DNA from: Caballeronia sp. GAFFF1
GTDB taxonomy: Bacteria; Pseudomonadota; Gammaproteobacteria; Burkholderiales; Burkholderiaceae
Length of the DNA: 64,000 nt
Direction of reading: 5' to 3'
NCBI RefSeq assembly: GCF_023630705.1
Contig: NZ_JALQEM010000031.1
Coordinates: forward strand, 62,001-126,000
The position numbers and the translations under genes were made by a program. Below are positions 10,201-17,942 of the stretch, one piece after another (within the stretch, counting starts at the first letter, position 1; each line of letters starts with the position of its first letter). The notes under the pieces were generated by a model that made no database searches, was not told the origin of the DNA, and was given only the letters and a program-made list of their open reading frames with translations.

Positions 10201-12439
10201 CGGCGGCTATGGCGGCGATGCTTCTGGGTCGGCACAGTCGGGCGGTTACGGCGGCGCTTCGGATGGCACGGGGCAAGCGGGCAGTCGGCGCGAACCTGGC
10301 GGCTATAGTGCCGATGCTTTCGGAAAGGCGCAATCAGACGGTTACGGCGGTGCTTCCGATGCTACCGAGCAAGCGGGCGGTCGGCGCGAGTTCGGCGGCT
10401 ATGGTGGCGATGCCTACGGCTCGGCGCAATCAGGCAGTCACTTTTCGCCGCGCGCACGAGCCGATGGCGCAGCGCCATCCGTCGCTTACTCGGCGCCGGC
10501 TCGTGCCGACGGCTACGGGCCGGACGGCTACCGCCCGGCGCAATCGGGCGTTTATGCCGCGCCGCCGGCACCGGCTTACGCTAACGGCTACGGTCCCGAC
10601 CCTTACGGCGCGGCGCAATCGGGCGCGCCGCTTCAGCCGTATCCCGGACAGGATGCGAACGGTTATCCCGCGCGGGGCTATCAGCCGTATCCGCAACAGC
10701 AGCCGTATGCGCAGCAGGCTCCGGCTTACCCGCCCGTATCGGACGGTTACGACAGTTCGCCCTGGCCGATGTCCCCCGCCGCCCGCGATGCTCAGGCCAA
10801 CGCCTACGCACCGCAACCCGCGGCGAGCGTGCCGGCCGGCAAACGCACGGCGACGCGCAATAGCACCGCGCAGAAGGCGCGTCCGGCAGATCCGTACGCG
10901 TACGGGCAGCAGGCTTATCAGCAGCAGCCTTACCAACAACAGCCTTACCAGCAACAGCCTTTCGCGCAGCAGCCGCATCCGCAGCAGCCGTATCCCCAAC
11001 AGCCGTATCCGCAGCAGCCGTATCCCCAACAGCCGTATCCGCAGCAGCCGTATCCGCAACAACAATACGCGCCGCAGCCCTACGCTCAGCAGCCGTACAT
11101 CCCGCAGCCGCCCGCCGGCTATGCGCAGCCGTACTACTCGGCGCAGCCGCAAGGCGCGCTGCGCGCGGCGACAGCGGCATCGATGAGCGCATCGGGCTTG
11201 CCGGCGCCGGCCGCGAACCCTCAAACCGCGGGCGTCGCGGAAGAACTGGCGGCGATCAACCGCGAACAGGCCAGCACCATCACCGGCGGCGTGCTGTTTC
11301 GCAATCGCGATGGCGAGAACGGCCTGTCGAACCTTACCGACATCGAAGCGCCCATCGAAGGCCGCATCAAGGCGGGCAACGGCCATATCGTGCTGCGCGC
11401 CACGCCCGTCACGCTCGATGCCGGCACCGCGAGCGGCACCAACAACACGCTCGCGCGATTCGGCGCGGGCGCGAGCAACAATCCGAGCACGACGACGAAC
11501 ATCGTCAACCTGACCAACGACTTCGGCTCGCAGACCGCAACGGGCGTCGGCCTGTCCGTCGGCTATGAAAACCGCAACATCCAGGCCGATGTCGGCACGA
11601 CGCCGCTCGGCTTTCGCGAAACCAACGTCGTCGGCGGACTGCAATATCAGAACGCCATCACGGACAAGGTGTCGTACTCGCTCGCCGTCGCGCGACGCGC
11701 CGTTACCGACAGCCTCCTGTCCTACGCCGGCGCGCGCGATGCAGGCGCGGGTCTCGAATGGGGCGGCGTCACTTCGAGCGGCGCGCGCGCCGCGCTCGGC
11801 TGGGACGACAGCACGAACGGCGTCTACGTGAACGCGGCATACCAGTTTCTCGACGGCAAGCACGTTGCGACGAACAGCGCTGTGAAGGGCGGCGGCGGCA
11901 TCTATACGCGTCTCATCAAGGATGCGGACCAGACGCTCACCGTGGGCGCGAACACCACGCTGATGCACTACGACAAGAACCTCTCGTACTTCACATACGG
12001 GCAGGGCGGTTACTTCAGCCCGCAGCAGTATGTGATCCTGAATTTTCCGGTCGAATACATGGGACGACTGGGAATGTTCAGCTACGACGTGAAGGGATCG
12101 ATCGGCGTGCAGCATTACCGGCAGGATGCGTCGAACTACTTCCCGACCGACAGCACGCGTCAGTCCGCAGCCGCCAGTTCCCCGCTCAGTCCCGACGCGG
12201 GCGCCGTCTACCCGGGGTCGAGCAAGACGGGCGTTTCATACTCGCTCAACGCTACCGGCGAATATCAGCTCGCGCCGCAACTCGCGTTCGGCGCGACGGC
12301 ATCGTTCGGCAACGCGTATCAGTATCGCGAATGGCTCGCCGCCGTGTATGTCCGCTATAGCTTTACGCGTCAGGGCAGCACACAGGCAGTGTTTCCGCCG
12401 CAGGCGTTCAGTTCGCCGTATTTGTCGCTGGCGAATTGA
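7244..12439 (+). CDS. bcsC: Cellulose export outer-membrane protein BcsC with repeat-rich linker
   Basis: 1731 aa. I choose ATG 7244, preceded by GGAG six bases upstream and overlapping the bcsZ stop, over GTG 7232. Order: a signal peptide (…AMAWA^Q), many TPR repeats (roughly residues 30-850) that form the periplasmic scaffold, a Gly/Tyr/Gln/Pro-rich linker (about 880-1320), and a C-terminal BcsC beta-barrel (about 1330-1731) ending in a barrel-like segment with Tyr/Phe alternation. The barrel exports the glucan chain. The protein is several hundred residues longer than E. coli BcsC, mainly because of the linker, which holds four 32-residue repeats and a QQPYP-type array. The reading frame stays open throughout, so the insert is genuine coding sequence. 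Confidence 0.93.
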   Translation: MLIPTRKRMIAALLCAAPAMAWAQAATTDPLTVLIDQGKYWQSHRRGDLAEQAWQKVLRVNPQQPDALFGMGMVLADRKDGSGAQQYLAQLRQVAPNYPNIDELGRRLGETSSRDQTVNDARRLAQSGQSASAVQEYKRAIDGKPATPALQLEYYQAVAATPQGWDEARRGLEQLARQNPDDPRYQLAYAQHLTYRDATRRDGIARLAKLSGDSAVGADAKKSWRQALLWLGARASDAPLYQAYLQVSPDDAAVKARFDSMVQQDKSARERAQADAAVDARGRTVADGFAALDHGDLAAARARFSSVLASNPNDADALGGMGVAALKQERFAEARTYLERASRAGNPARWKDALTSATYWTYTSDAIGARSNGQIAQAKALFERAIAIDPSDVTAQVLLGEMLLTNGDPRGAEAAYRMALRRQADNPDAIRGLVGALAAQGRGDEALAFANKLNTEQQAKAGGINTLRGQAQAAQARAAEARGDLGAARSLFEDALLNMPDDPWLRLDLARIYVRQGAVGNARSMMDGLLATHPDMTDALYASALLSAETQDWSAGLAQLDRVPQAKRTSAMTALQHRLWVHQQAELATRAAAAGQNPQAFAILRRAEPVAAGNAELMGAIASAYVNAGDPTRALSLIRGAIANVPSDIGLQLQYAGILSATHQDAELGSVMRRLSATQLTTQQRRDFDNLNLGIVIAQADGVRRQGDLAAAYDVISPWLAAMPDNPDLQAALGRMYTSAGDDRNALSCYRAALSRRPDDVGLQTAAMSAASGVRDFKLAESLAKQAYEAAPNDPGVLAGIGRMYRAEGKLDLAAQFLQRSLVAADTPALANASGQSSRVPRDWQTAMQRIGSMPLPGTNPFEGKTAVDTAAASLSSSSANNAGAYRPVTLPNNQQAVPSYPPPSLPGAAPYSVPYSVPYSAPSITPGAPRAAASGGYGGAADGTGQAGGRAVRGGYGGDGYGPAQAGGYGGASDATEQAGSRREFGGYGGDASGSAQSGGYGGASDGTGQAGSRREPGGYSADAFGKAQSDGYGGASDATEQAGGRREFGGYGGDAYGSAQSGSHFSPRARADGAAPSVAYSAPARADGYGPDGYRPAQSGVYAAPPAPAYANGYGPDPYGAAQSGAPLQPYPGQDANGYPARGYQPYPQQQPYAQQAPAYPPVSDGYDSSPWPMSPAARDAQANAYAPQPAASVPAGKRTATRNSTAQKARPADPYAYGQQAYQQQPYQQQPYQQQPFAQQPHPQQPYPQQPYPQQPYPQQPYPQQPYPQQQYAPQPYAQQPYIPQPPAGYAQPYYSAQPQGALRAATAASMSASGLPAPAANPQTAGVAEELAAINREQASTITGGVLFRNRDGENGLSNLTDIEAPIEGRIKAGNGHIVLRATPVTLDAGTASGTNNTLARFGAGASNNPSTTTNIVNLTNDFGSQTATGVGLSVGYENRNIQADVGTTPLGFRETNVVGGLQYQNAITDKVSYSLAVARRAVTDSLLSYAGARDAGAGLEWGGVTSSGARAALGWDDSTNGVYVNAAYQFLDGKHVATNSAVKGGGGIYTRLIKDADQTLTVGANTTLMHYDKNLSYFTYGQGGYFSPQQYVILNFPVEYMGRLGMFSYDVKGSIGVQHYRQDASNYFPTDSTRQSAAASSPLSPDAGAVYPGSSKTGVSYSLNATGEYQLAPQLAFGATASFGNAYQYREWLAAVYVRYSFTRQGSTQAVFPPQAFSSPYLSLAN
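10049..10432 (+). repeat. Four tandem 96-bp repeats inside bcsC
   Basis: Four consecutive in-frame 96-bp units encode 32 residues each. Each unit is GGYGGASDxTxQAGxRR plus GGYGGDxxGxAQS, with substitutions between copies. The period is exact over all four copies, and the array lies in the linker between the TPR and barrel domains of BcsC. The repeats suggest slippage or recombination expansion, and copy number could differ between strains. Confidence 0.9.
10907..11111 (+). repeat. 15-bp QQPYP-type microrepeat in bcsC
   Basis: About a dozen consecutive pentapeptides of the type QQPYP/QQPYQ are encoded by near-identical 15-bp units (cagcagccgtatc-like). The array follows the 32-residue repeats in the periplasmic linker just ahead of the barrel. 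It is a Tyr/Gln/Pro-rich, probably disordered, stretch. Confidence 0.9.
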
Positions 12440-12463
12440 GGGGTTGCAGCGACGTGCGGGAGA

Positions 12464-12490
12464 GCGGGTTCAGCGCGGTGCGCTACCCGC
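12464..12490. terminator. Hairpin between convergent bcsC and arsH
   Basis: GCGGGT and ACCCGC (12464-12469, 12485-12490) enclose a second perfect stem, AGCGC-GGT-GCGCT (12472-12484). It lies 25 bases past the bcsC stop and just past the end of the opposing gene, where a bidirectional terminator is expected. No clear U-tract is present. Confidence 0.45.
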
Positions 12491-12494
12491 CCCG

Positions 12495-13295
12495 CTATTC
12501 AACTTCCCCGTCGTCGCTGTCCGCGGTCTTCGCATCGCGCTCATGGCTCATCGCAGCGTTAGCGAGCGTCGCCGCCACGACGGGCGCTTTCTCCTTTCGC
12601 TCGCTATAACGATCCGTCAGGTAATCGGTGCGGTCGCGCACGAGCAGCGTGAACTTGTACAACTCCTCCATGACATCCACGACGCGGTCATAGTACGACG
12701 ACGGCTTCATGCGCCCGTTCGCATCGAACTCCTGGTACGCCTTCGCCACCGACGACTGGTTCGGGATCGTCACCATGCGCATCCAGCGGCCCAGCACGCG
12801 CAGCGCGTTGACCGCATTGAACGACTGCGATCCGCCGCAGACCTGCATCACGGCGAGCGTGCGGCCCTGCGTCGGACGGACGCCGCCGAGTTCGAGCGGC
12901 AGCCAGTCGATCTGATTCTTGAATACGGCAGTCAGCGTGCCGTGGCGCTCGGGACTGCACCAGACTTGTCCCTCCGACCACTCCGACAGCTTGCGAAGCT
13001 CGACGACCTTCGGATGTTCGGCTGGAACGCTGTCGGCAATCGGCAAGTCACGCGGATCGAAGACCTTCGTTTCGGCGCCGAAGTGCCGGAGAATCCGCTC
13101 GGCTTCGAGCGTCAACAAGCGACTGTACGACGTGGGGCGCAGCGAGCCATAGAGCAGCAGGATGCGCGGCGCGTGCGTCGAGACAGCGCGCGGCGCGAGC
13201 TTGTCGAGGTCCGGCGTGTCCAGTAACGGCAGCGTGACGTTGGGCAAGTCGGAAGGCATCAGCGGGTGCTCCGGCCGTTGGTTAGCGTCGCTCAT
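12495..13295 (-). CDS. arsH: ArsH-type NADPH-dependent FMN reductase / organoarsenical oxidase
   Basis: 266 aa flavodoxin-like protein. The phosphate-binding loop [15 protein letters not shown] and the later segments [20 protein letters not shown] and [23 protein letters not shown] are hallmarks of ArsH. ArsH proteins reduce FMN with NADPH and can oxidise trivalent organoarsenicals. GAGGA stands about ten bases upstream of the ATG. No arsR, arsB or arsC lies within the window next to it, so its link to arsenic here rests on family only. The C-terminal tail is acidic and longer than in typical ArsH. Confidence 0.85.
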   Translation of the reverse strand: MSDANQRPEHPLMPSDLPNVTLPLLDTPDLDKLAPRAVSTHAPRILLLYGSLRPTSYSRLLTLEAERILRHFGAETKVFDPRDLPIADSVPAEHPKVVELRKLSEWSEGQVWCSPERHGTLTAVFKNQIDWLPLELGGVRPTQGRTLAVMQVCGGSQSFNAVNALRVLGRWMRMVTIPNQSSVAKAYQEFDANGRMKPSSYYDRVVDVMEELYKFTLLVRDRTDYLTDRYSERKEKAPVVAATLANAAMSHERDAKTADSDDGEVE

Positions 13296-13405
13296 CGATT
13301 GTTGTCCTCAGCCTGAGCGCGCATCATACCAGCGCTGCCTCGGCTGACGACGCCTACGACGAACACCACGACCGGCAGTTCGATCAGCATTCCCACGATC
13401 GTTGA

Positions 13406-13429
13406 GGCTTACCCGCGCCAAGGTAAGCC
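13406..13429. terminator. Hairpin downstream of the TRAP operon
   Basis: A perfect 8-bp inverted repeat, GGCTTACC at 13406-13413 and GGTAAGCC at 13422-13429, has an 8-base loop. It lies about 45 bases beyond the end of the TRAP large permease gene on the minus strand and upstream of arsH. It has no U-run, so it could be a weak or Rho-assisted terminator. Confidence 0.35.
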
Positions 13430-13474
13430 GCGCTCACGTCGCATTGTTGCGAAGCGGACGCCATCCCCATACGT

Positions 13475-14746
13475 TCACTTCGCGCCCAGCAGATGCGGAA
13501 GGAACTGCGGGATGTGCGGAAAGAAGATGATCAGCAGAAGGTCGACGACCAGCGCGAAGATAAACGGAAGAATCGCGCGCGTCGCCTTCTCCACCGACAC
13601 GCCGCCTATGGACGCCGCCGTGAACAGGCAGAAACCGATCGGCGGCAGATTGATGCCGATGGCCGAGTTGATGAGCACGATCACGCCGAACACGATCGGA
13701 TCGATATGCATCTGCACGACGAGCGGCAAGAACACCGGAATCACCACCGCGATGCTCGAAATGGTTTCAAGCACGGTATGCGCCGCGATGAGGAACAGGT
13801 TGATCAGGATCAGCAGCACGATGGCGCTCGTGGTGATCGCGAGGAAACTGTTCGCCACGTGCAGCGGAATCTGCGCTTCGATCAGATATCGCCCGAGCAC
13901 GAACGCAAGCCCGAGCAGAAACGATACGCGCGTGGTGTTCACCGAAGTCCGCACCAATATGTCCTTGAAATGCGAGAGCTTGAGCGTACGGAAAATGAAC
14001 GCGCTCACCAAGGTCACATAGACTGCTGCGACGACTCCCGCCTCGACCGGGGTGAAAATGCCGCCGAGGATGCCGCCCAGAATGATCACCGGCGTGAGCA
14101 GCGCCCAGAATGCCTCGCGGAACGTCGTCCATAGCTTGCGCGCATCGAACGGCTCGACCGCGCTGTAGTCATTCTTAACGGCCGTCACGTAATTGACGAT
14201 CATGAACGACGCGACCACGAGCAGCATCGGCAAGATGCCCGCGATGAACATGGTGCCCACCGAAACGTTCGCCGTGTACGCATAGACCAGCATGCTCATC
14301 GACACCGGCGACAGCAGCCCGAGCGATCCCGCCGCCGATTGCAGCGCCACCGCGAATGCACGGTTATAGCCCTTCTTGACCATGCCGGGAATCATCACGG
14401 AGCCGATCGCGGCAGTGTCCGCCGTCGCCGAGCCGGACAAGTCCGCGAAGAACATGCTCGCGACGATCGTCACTTGACCGATGCCGCCGCGCATGAAGCC
14501 CACGAGCGCTTGCGAGAACTCGATGATGCGCTTCGACACGCCGCCCGCGTCCATGATCGCACCCGTCAACATGAAGAACGGTATGGCGAGCAGGCCCACG
14601 TTGTTGAGGTTCGAGAACAGTTGCTGCGGAATGACGAGCAGCGGCGTGCCGTTGATCGACAGCGCGATGGTCGCCGCTATGCCGATGCAGATGGCCACCG
14701 GCACGCCCAACCCTAGTAGCCCTGCTCCAAAAGCAATTGCCCACAT
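13475..14746 (-). CDS. TRAP transporter large permease (DctM family)
   Basis: 423 aa, highly hydrophobic, with about 12-13 membrane segments. Family phrases include GTPLLVIPQQLFSNLNNVGLLAIPFFMLTG split over the N-terminal third, FFADLSGSATADTAAIGSVMIPGM, and a C-terminal INLPPIGFCLFTAASIGGVS. This is the ion-coupled channel subunit of a tripartite ATP-independent periplasmic transporter. It is the last gene of a three-gene minus-strand operon, ten bases after the small permease. The substrate is probably an organic or sugar acid, inferred from the transporter class and from the neighbouring catabolic genes. Confidence 0.92.
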   Translation of the reverse strand: MWAIAFGAGLLGLGVPVAICIGIAATIALSINGTPLLVIPQQLFSNLNNVGLLAIPFFMLTGAIMDAGGVSKRIIEFSQALVGFMRGGIGQVTIVASMFFADLSGSATADTAAIGSVMIPGMVKKGYNRAFAVALQSAAGSLGLLSPVSMSMLVYAYTANVSVGTMFIAGILPMLLVVASFMIVNYVTAVKNDYSAVEPFDARKLWTTFREAFWALLTPVIILGGILGGIFTPVEAGVVAAVYVTLVSAFIFRTLKLSHFKDILVRTSVNTTRVSFLLGLAFVLGRYLIEAQIPLHVANSFLAITTSAIVLLILINLFLIAAHTVLETISSIAVVIPVFLPLVVQMHIDPIVFGVIVLINSAIGINLPPIGFCLFTAASIGGVSVEKATRAILPFIFALVVDLLLIIFFPHIPQFLPHLLGAK

Positions 14747-14756
14747 GATGTTTATC

Positions 14757-15290
14757 CTAGAGATGTTCGGACACGCCTTCGATCAGCGCGGCATCGGTCT
14801 GCGCCTGTGGCGCGAGATGCGATACGACGATGCGCACGAGCGAGTGAAACGCGAGCAGCGCGCCGCACACGGGGATCGAAAGATACGGATACACCATCGA
14901 AATCGGAATGGACGCGGCGGTTTCGGTGCCCATCAGCGCGAGCATGTCGGTGCCGTACAGCACGAACACCGCGCCGAGTGCGAGAATCGCGCAGTCCGTG
15001 AAGTCCTTGAGCAGCGGCGCGATGGCAGCAGGCATGCGGTCCGCCAGCACGCGCACTTCCGGATGCGCGCGCAACTTCACGCCGGCTGCGGCGCCCAGAC
15101 ACGTCAGCCACACGAAAAGATAAGCCGACACTTCGTCCGACCACGACAGTGAATCGTGCAGCACGAAGCGAAAGAACACCCCGAGTCCGGCCACGATCAC
15201 CGCCGCGAGCAGCAGGCAGCTACAGACAAACAGATTGATCTTGAGCACGATGTCGTCGACGAACATCAAGCCGCGAGCGAGCTTTTCCAT
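14757..15290 (-). CDS. TRAP transporter small permease (DctQ family)
   Basis: 177 aa with four membrane segments and the family phrases VFFRFVLHDSLSWSDEVSAYLFVWLTCLGAA and VRLRAHPEV-like KLRAHPEVRVL. I choose ATG 15290 because a strong GGAGG stands eight bases upstream. An in-frame ATG at 15344 overlaps the stop of the binding-protein gene (ATGA) and would add 18 residues, so it remains possible. DctQ bridges the large permease and supports transport. It sits between the binding-protein and large-permease genes. Confidence 0.88.
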   Translation of the reverse strand: MEKLARGLMFVDDIVLKINLFVCSCLLLAAVIVAGLGVFFRFVLHDSLSWSDEVSAYLFVWLTCLGAAAGVKLRAHPEVRVLADRMPAAIAPLLKDFTDCAILALGAVFVLYGTDMLALMGTETAASIPISMVYPYLSIPVCGALLAFHSLVRIVVSHLAPQAQTDAALIEGVSEHL

Positions 15291-15340
15291 GCGTGTCACC
15301 TCCGATGCCGGGTTGGACCCACGGCCGTCGTTCGCATCGT

Positions 15341-16375
15341 TCATTTCGACGCGACCGCCGACGCTTGCTTGGCCGTATTGATCTCCTGATACAGCGCCGG
15401 GCCGTCCGGAATCTTCGCGATCAGTTCTTCGCGCGCAGACTTCGTCGCTTGCGCCCACGGTGCCGTGTCGACCGTCGTGACGTGGATGCCCTTGGACTTC
15501 ATCGCGGCGATAGCGGCGTCGTATTCGCGCTTGTATTCCTTCAAGTCGTAGTCCGCCGCGATCTTCGCAGACTCCTGAAACGCCTTTTGGTCCGCGGGCG
15601 AGAGTTTGTCCCATGAGGCCTTGCTCATCGCCAGCACGACCGGCAGATAGTTCACGTGCGTGACATAGAAATGCTTGGCGACATCCGAGAACTTGTCTTG
15701 TACGAACTGTTCCGGCGAAGTGTCGGCGCCATCGACGAGACCTTGCGAAAGTGCGAGGAACAACTGGTTATAGGCGAGCGGTGTCGGATTGGCGCCGAGC
15801 GCCTTGTAGCCCGCGATATAGCCGGGGCTCTGCATCACGCGCACCTTGAGGTCCTTCATGTCCGCAAGCGAATTGACGGGGCGCTTGGTGGTGAACAGAT
15901 TGCGTTCGCCCACCGCGAGCCACGTGAGGCCGATCATGTTCACGGGCTTCATCATGTCGAGATACTTGCGGCCGACGGGACCTTGCAGCACGGCGTTCGC
16001 TTCGTCCATGCTGGAGAAGAGGTACGGCATGTCGAAGATCTGCCACTGCTTGATCGTGTTGTCGATGGGCGCCTGCGCGGAAATCATCAGGTCCTGCGTA
16101 CCGGTGCGCAACGCCTGCGTCATCTGTACTTCGCCGCCCAGCTGCGATTGCGGGAACAGCTGTATTTCGACATGCCCATGCGTGCGCGCCGCGACTTCCT
16201 TGGCGAACACCTGCGCCGTGAGTTGATAGTGATTGTCGGGCGCAAGCGTGTGGCCCAGTTTCATCACGACCTTGTCTTGCGCGATAGCGCCCGTCGATGC
16301 AGATACGCACACTGCGGCAAGCACCGCGCTCATCGCCACGCGCAGCATGCTCTGCGCTCTGGAAAGCGAACTCAT
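15341..16375 (-). CDS. TRAP transporter substrate-binding protein (DctP family)
   Basis: 344 aa periplasmic solute receptor with a signal peptide (…STGAIA^QDK). DctP family phrases include LGHTLAPDNHYQLTAQVFA, GGEVQMTQALRTGTQD, and LKVRVMQSPGYIAGYKALGANPTPLAYNQLF; the Arg in RVMQSP is the usual carboxylate-binding residue of TRAP receptors. GGAG is six bases before the ATG. First gene of the TRAP operon, divergent from the CoA-pathway operon; an operator-like element lies about 125 bases upstream. Confidence 0.92.
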   Translation of the reverse strand: MSSLSRAQSMLRVAMSAVLAAVCVSASTGAIAQDKVVMKLGHTLAPDNHYQLTAQVFAKEVAARTHGHVEIQLFPQSQLGGEVQMTQALRTGTQDLMISAQAPIDNTIKQWQIFDMPYLFSSMDEANAVLQGPVGRKYLDMMKPVNMIGLTWLAVGERNLFTTKRPVNSLADMKDLKVRVMQSPGYIAGYKALGANPTPLAYNQLFLALSQGLVDGADTSPEQFVQDKFSDVAKHFYVTHVNYLPVVLAMSKASWDKLSPADQKAFQESAKIAADYDLKEYKREYDAAIAAMKSKGIHVTTVDTAPWAQATKSAREELIAKIPDGPALYQEINTAKQASAVASK

Positions 16376-16499
16376 GTTGTCTCCTTGCTCGATATGGACA
16401 CCGCCTTGCCCATGCCTCGCATCGGCAGATTGCCGTCTTGCGACGTGCCTGTAGGCCAGCGGGTTGTCGCAAGTATTTGTGATCGCAGCGATGGTGCGT

Positions 16500-16532
16500 T
16501 AGGACCAGTTTTCAAATTTCTTGGACTTTTTT
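16500..16532 (-). promoter_or_regulatory. AraC-type operator, copy 1 (toward TRAP operon)
   Basis: Read on the minus strand: AAAAAAGTCCAA, 16 bases, TCCTAACG. The two TCCWA half-sites start 21 bp apart, the spacing of direct-repeat half-sites bound by AraC-family dimers such as araI1-I2. A -10-like AATACT lies at 16477-16472, 27 bases after the second half-site, pointing to activation of the TRAP genes. Confidence 0.65.
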
Positions 16533-16564
16533 ACGGTGCTGTCCTGCGTGATCCCGCGCGCTGC

Positions 16565-16597
16565 AAAAAAGTCCAAAAGATTGCGTGAACCGTCCTA
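16565..16597 (+). promoter_or_regulatory. AraC-type operator, copy 2 (toward CoA-pathway operon)
   Basis: AAAAAAGTCCAA at 16565-16576, then 16 bases, then TCCTA at 16593-16597. A -10-like TAAAGT occurs at 16620-16625, again exactly 27 bases from the start of the second half-site. No TTGACA-like -35 is visible, as expected for an activator-dependent promoter. The element matches copy 1 and the copy upstream of the GH88 gene. Confidence 0.65.
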
Positions 16598-16699
16598 CCG
16601 GTCGCAGGCGGGCTCTCATTAAAGTGGGTTCCACCCTAAAGGCACGGTGTTAGAACGCATCGCACCGTATTCACGCAACCGACCACGACCCATCACGAC

Positions 16700-17125
16700 A
16701 TGGCCAAACGTCCTCATATGGATTGCTATGCAATCGGCGACACAGCCGATTTTGCGAAAACCGTTTCCGAATACGACATCTACGGCTTTGCCGGCATCGT
16801 CGGCGACTTTTACGCCGTGCATCTGAACGAGGAATATGCGAAAGGCACGCGCTTCGAGCGGCGCATCGCGCAAGGCTGCTTGTCGGTCGGGTTTCTCTCG
16901 ACCGTCATGGGCCATATGGCGCAGAAGGCGCCTAGCCCCGGCGCGGTGTCGTATCGCTATGACATCACGTTCAATGCACCGGTATTCATTGGCGATACCG
17001 TGACTGCTCGTCTGACGCTCGAAGAGAAGGACGAGGAACGCAACGTCTGCGTGTTCGCCGCCGATGTGACGCGCCAGGACGGCGTCGTCGTGGCATCCGG
17101 CAAGACCTATCTCAAAGTGCTGTGA
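16700..17125 (+). CDS. MaoC-like (R)-specific enoyl-CoA hydratase
   Basis: 141 aa hot-dog-fold protein. The hydratase-2 segment GDFYAVHLNEEYAKGTRFERRIAQG keeps the catalytic Asp and His of the D-x4-H motif, although the usual Asn-Pro is replaced by Tyr-Ala. Expected to hydrate a trans-2-enoyl-CoA in the cytoplasm. First gene of a five-gene operon that starts behind operator copy 2. No convincing ribosome-binding site is seen before ATG 16700; ATG 16718 is an alternative. Confidence 0.82.
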   Translation: MAKRPHMDCYAIGDTADFAKTVSEYDIYGFAGIVGDFYAVHLNEEYAKGTRFERRIAQGCLSVGFLSTVMGHMAQKAPSPGAVSYRYDITFNAPVFIGDTVTARLTLEEKDEERNVCVFAADVTRQDGVVVASGKTYLKVL

Positions 17126-17129
17126 AACC

Positions 17130-17942
17130 ATGCAGAAAAGCCCGCTTCCCGTCTTTTCCACGCAGCACGGCAGCCTGCGTCTTTTGACACTCAATCGCGC
17201 CGACAAGCTCAACGCATTCACGCCCGAGATGCTGGTTTCGCTTTCTGCCAGCATCGAAGAAGCCCTCGCCGACGAAGCGACGCGCGTTATCGCGATCACA
17301 GGCAGCGGCGCCAAAGCCTTCGCCGCGGGCAACGATATCGAGCGCCTCGTCTCTCTCGATGGCGTCGCCGCCTATCGCGACATGGTGGCCGGCCAGCGCG
17401 CCCTTCTGCGCCTGCACGACTGCGCGAAGCCGACCATCGCGATGGTCAACGGCTATGCGCTCGGCGGCGGCTTCGAACTCGCGCTTGCATGCGACTTCAT
17501 CGTGGCCTCGACGAACGCGAGCTTCGCGTTCCCGGAAATCACGCTCAACACGATGCCCGGCTGGGGCGGCACGCAACTCGCGGTCGCCAAGATGGGGCTC
17601 GCGTGCGCCAAACGCTTCGTCATGAGCGGCAGGCGCTTCTCCGCGCAGGAATGCGAGGCGTTCGGCTTCATTCACGGGGTAGCGGCTCCCGACGATCTCT
17701 TCGAGGCGGTGCAGTCTTTGGCCGCGACGCTCGCTTCCTACGATCCGTTCGCGGTGGAAATGTCCAAGCGGGCCCTGAACCGCGCGAACGAGTTGCCCTT
17801 GTCGGCGGGACTCGATTTCGAAGCCGCGCAATACGCGGTGAACTTCTCGAGCGAAGGCGCGCGGGCTGGGCTGCGGCAATTCCTGGAACGCCAGGCCGCG
17901 CGACGCACGGCCCGAACCCACCTTGCACCGGTCACGCCATGA
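17130..17942 (+). CDS. Enoyl-CoA hydratase/isomerase (crotonase family)
   Basis: 270 aa. The oxyanion-hole segments AFAAGNDI (63-70) and GYALGGGFELALACD are present. The two catalytic glutamates of classical hydratases are conserved as E116 (GGGFELA) and E136 (FPEITL). Downstream PGWGGTQLA completes the signature. It would hydrate or isomerise a CoA-bound intermediate in the cytoplasm. It begins four bases after the MaoC stop and ends in an ATGA overlap with the acyl-CoA dehydrogenase, so the genes are co-translated. Confidence 0.9.
   Translation: MQKSPLPVFSTQHGSLRLLTLNRADKLNAFTPEMLVSLSASIEEALADEATRVIAITGSGAKAFAAGNDIERLVSLDGVAAYRDMVAGQRALLRLHDCAKPTIAMVNGYALGGGFELALACDFIVASTNASFAFPEITLNTMPGWGGTQLAVAKMGLACAKRFVMSGRRFSAQECEAFGFIHGVAAPDDLFEAVQSLAATLASYDPFAVEMSKRALNRANELPLSAGLDFEAAQYAVNFSSEGARAGLRQFLERQAARRTARTHLAPVTP

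Larger units (their letters stand above)
16376..16699. promoter_or_regulatory. Divergent regulatory region of the TRAP and CoA-pathway operons
   Basis: 324 bases without a gene between two divergent operons. The region contains two copies of the GTCCAA-N16-TCCTA element in opposite orientation, described separately. The innermost parts form a perfect 12-bp inverted repeat: TTGGACTTTTTT at 16521-16532 and AAAAAAGTCCAA at 16565-16576. The rest shows nothing else I can interpret. Confidence 0.75.

Noticed and set aside
10049-11111. CRISPR-like repetition
   Set aside because: Repeats are contiguous, in frame, coding, and without unique spacers; they belong to the BcsC linker.
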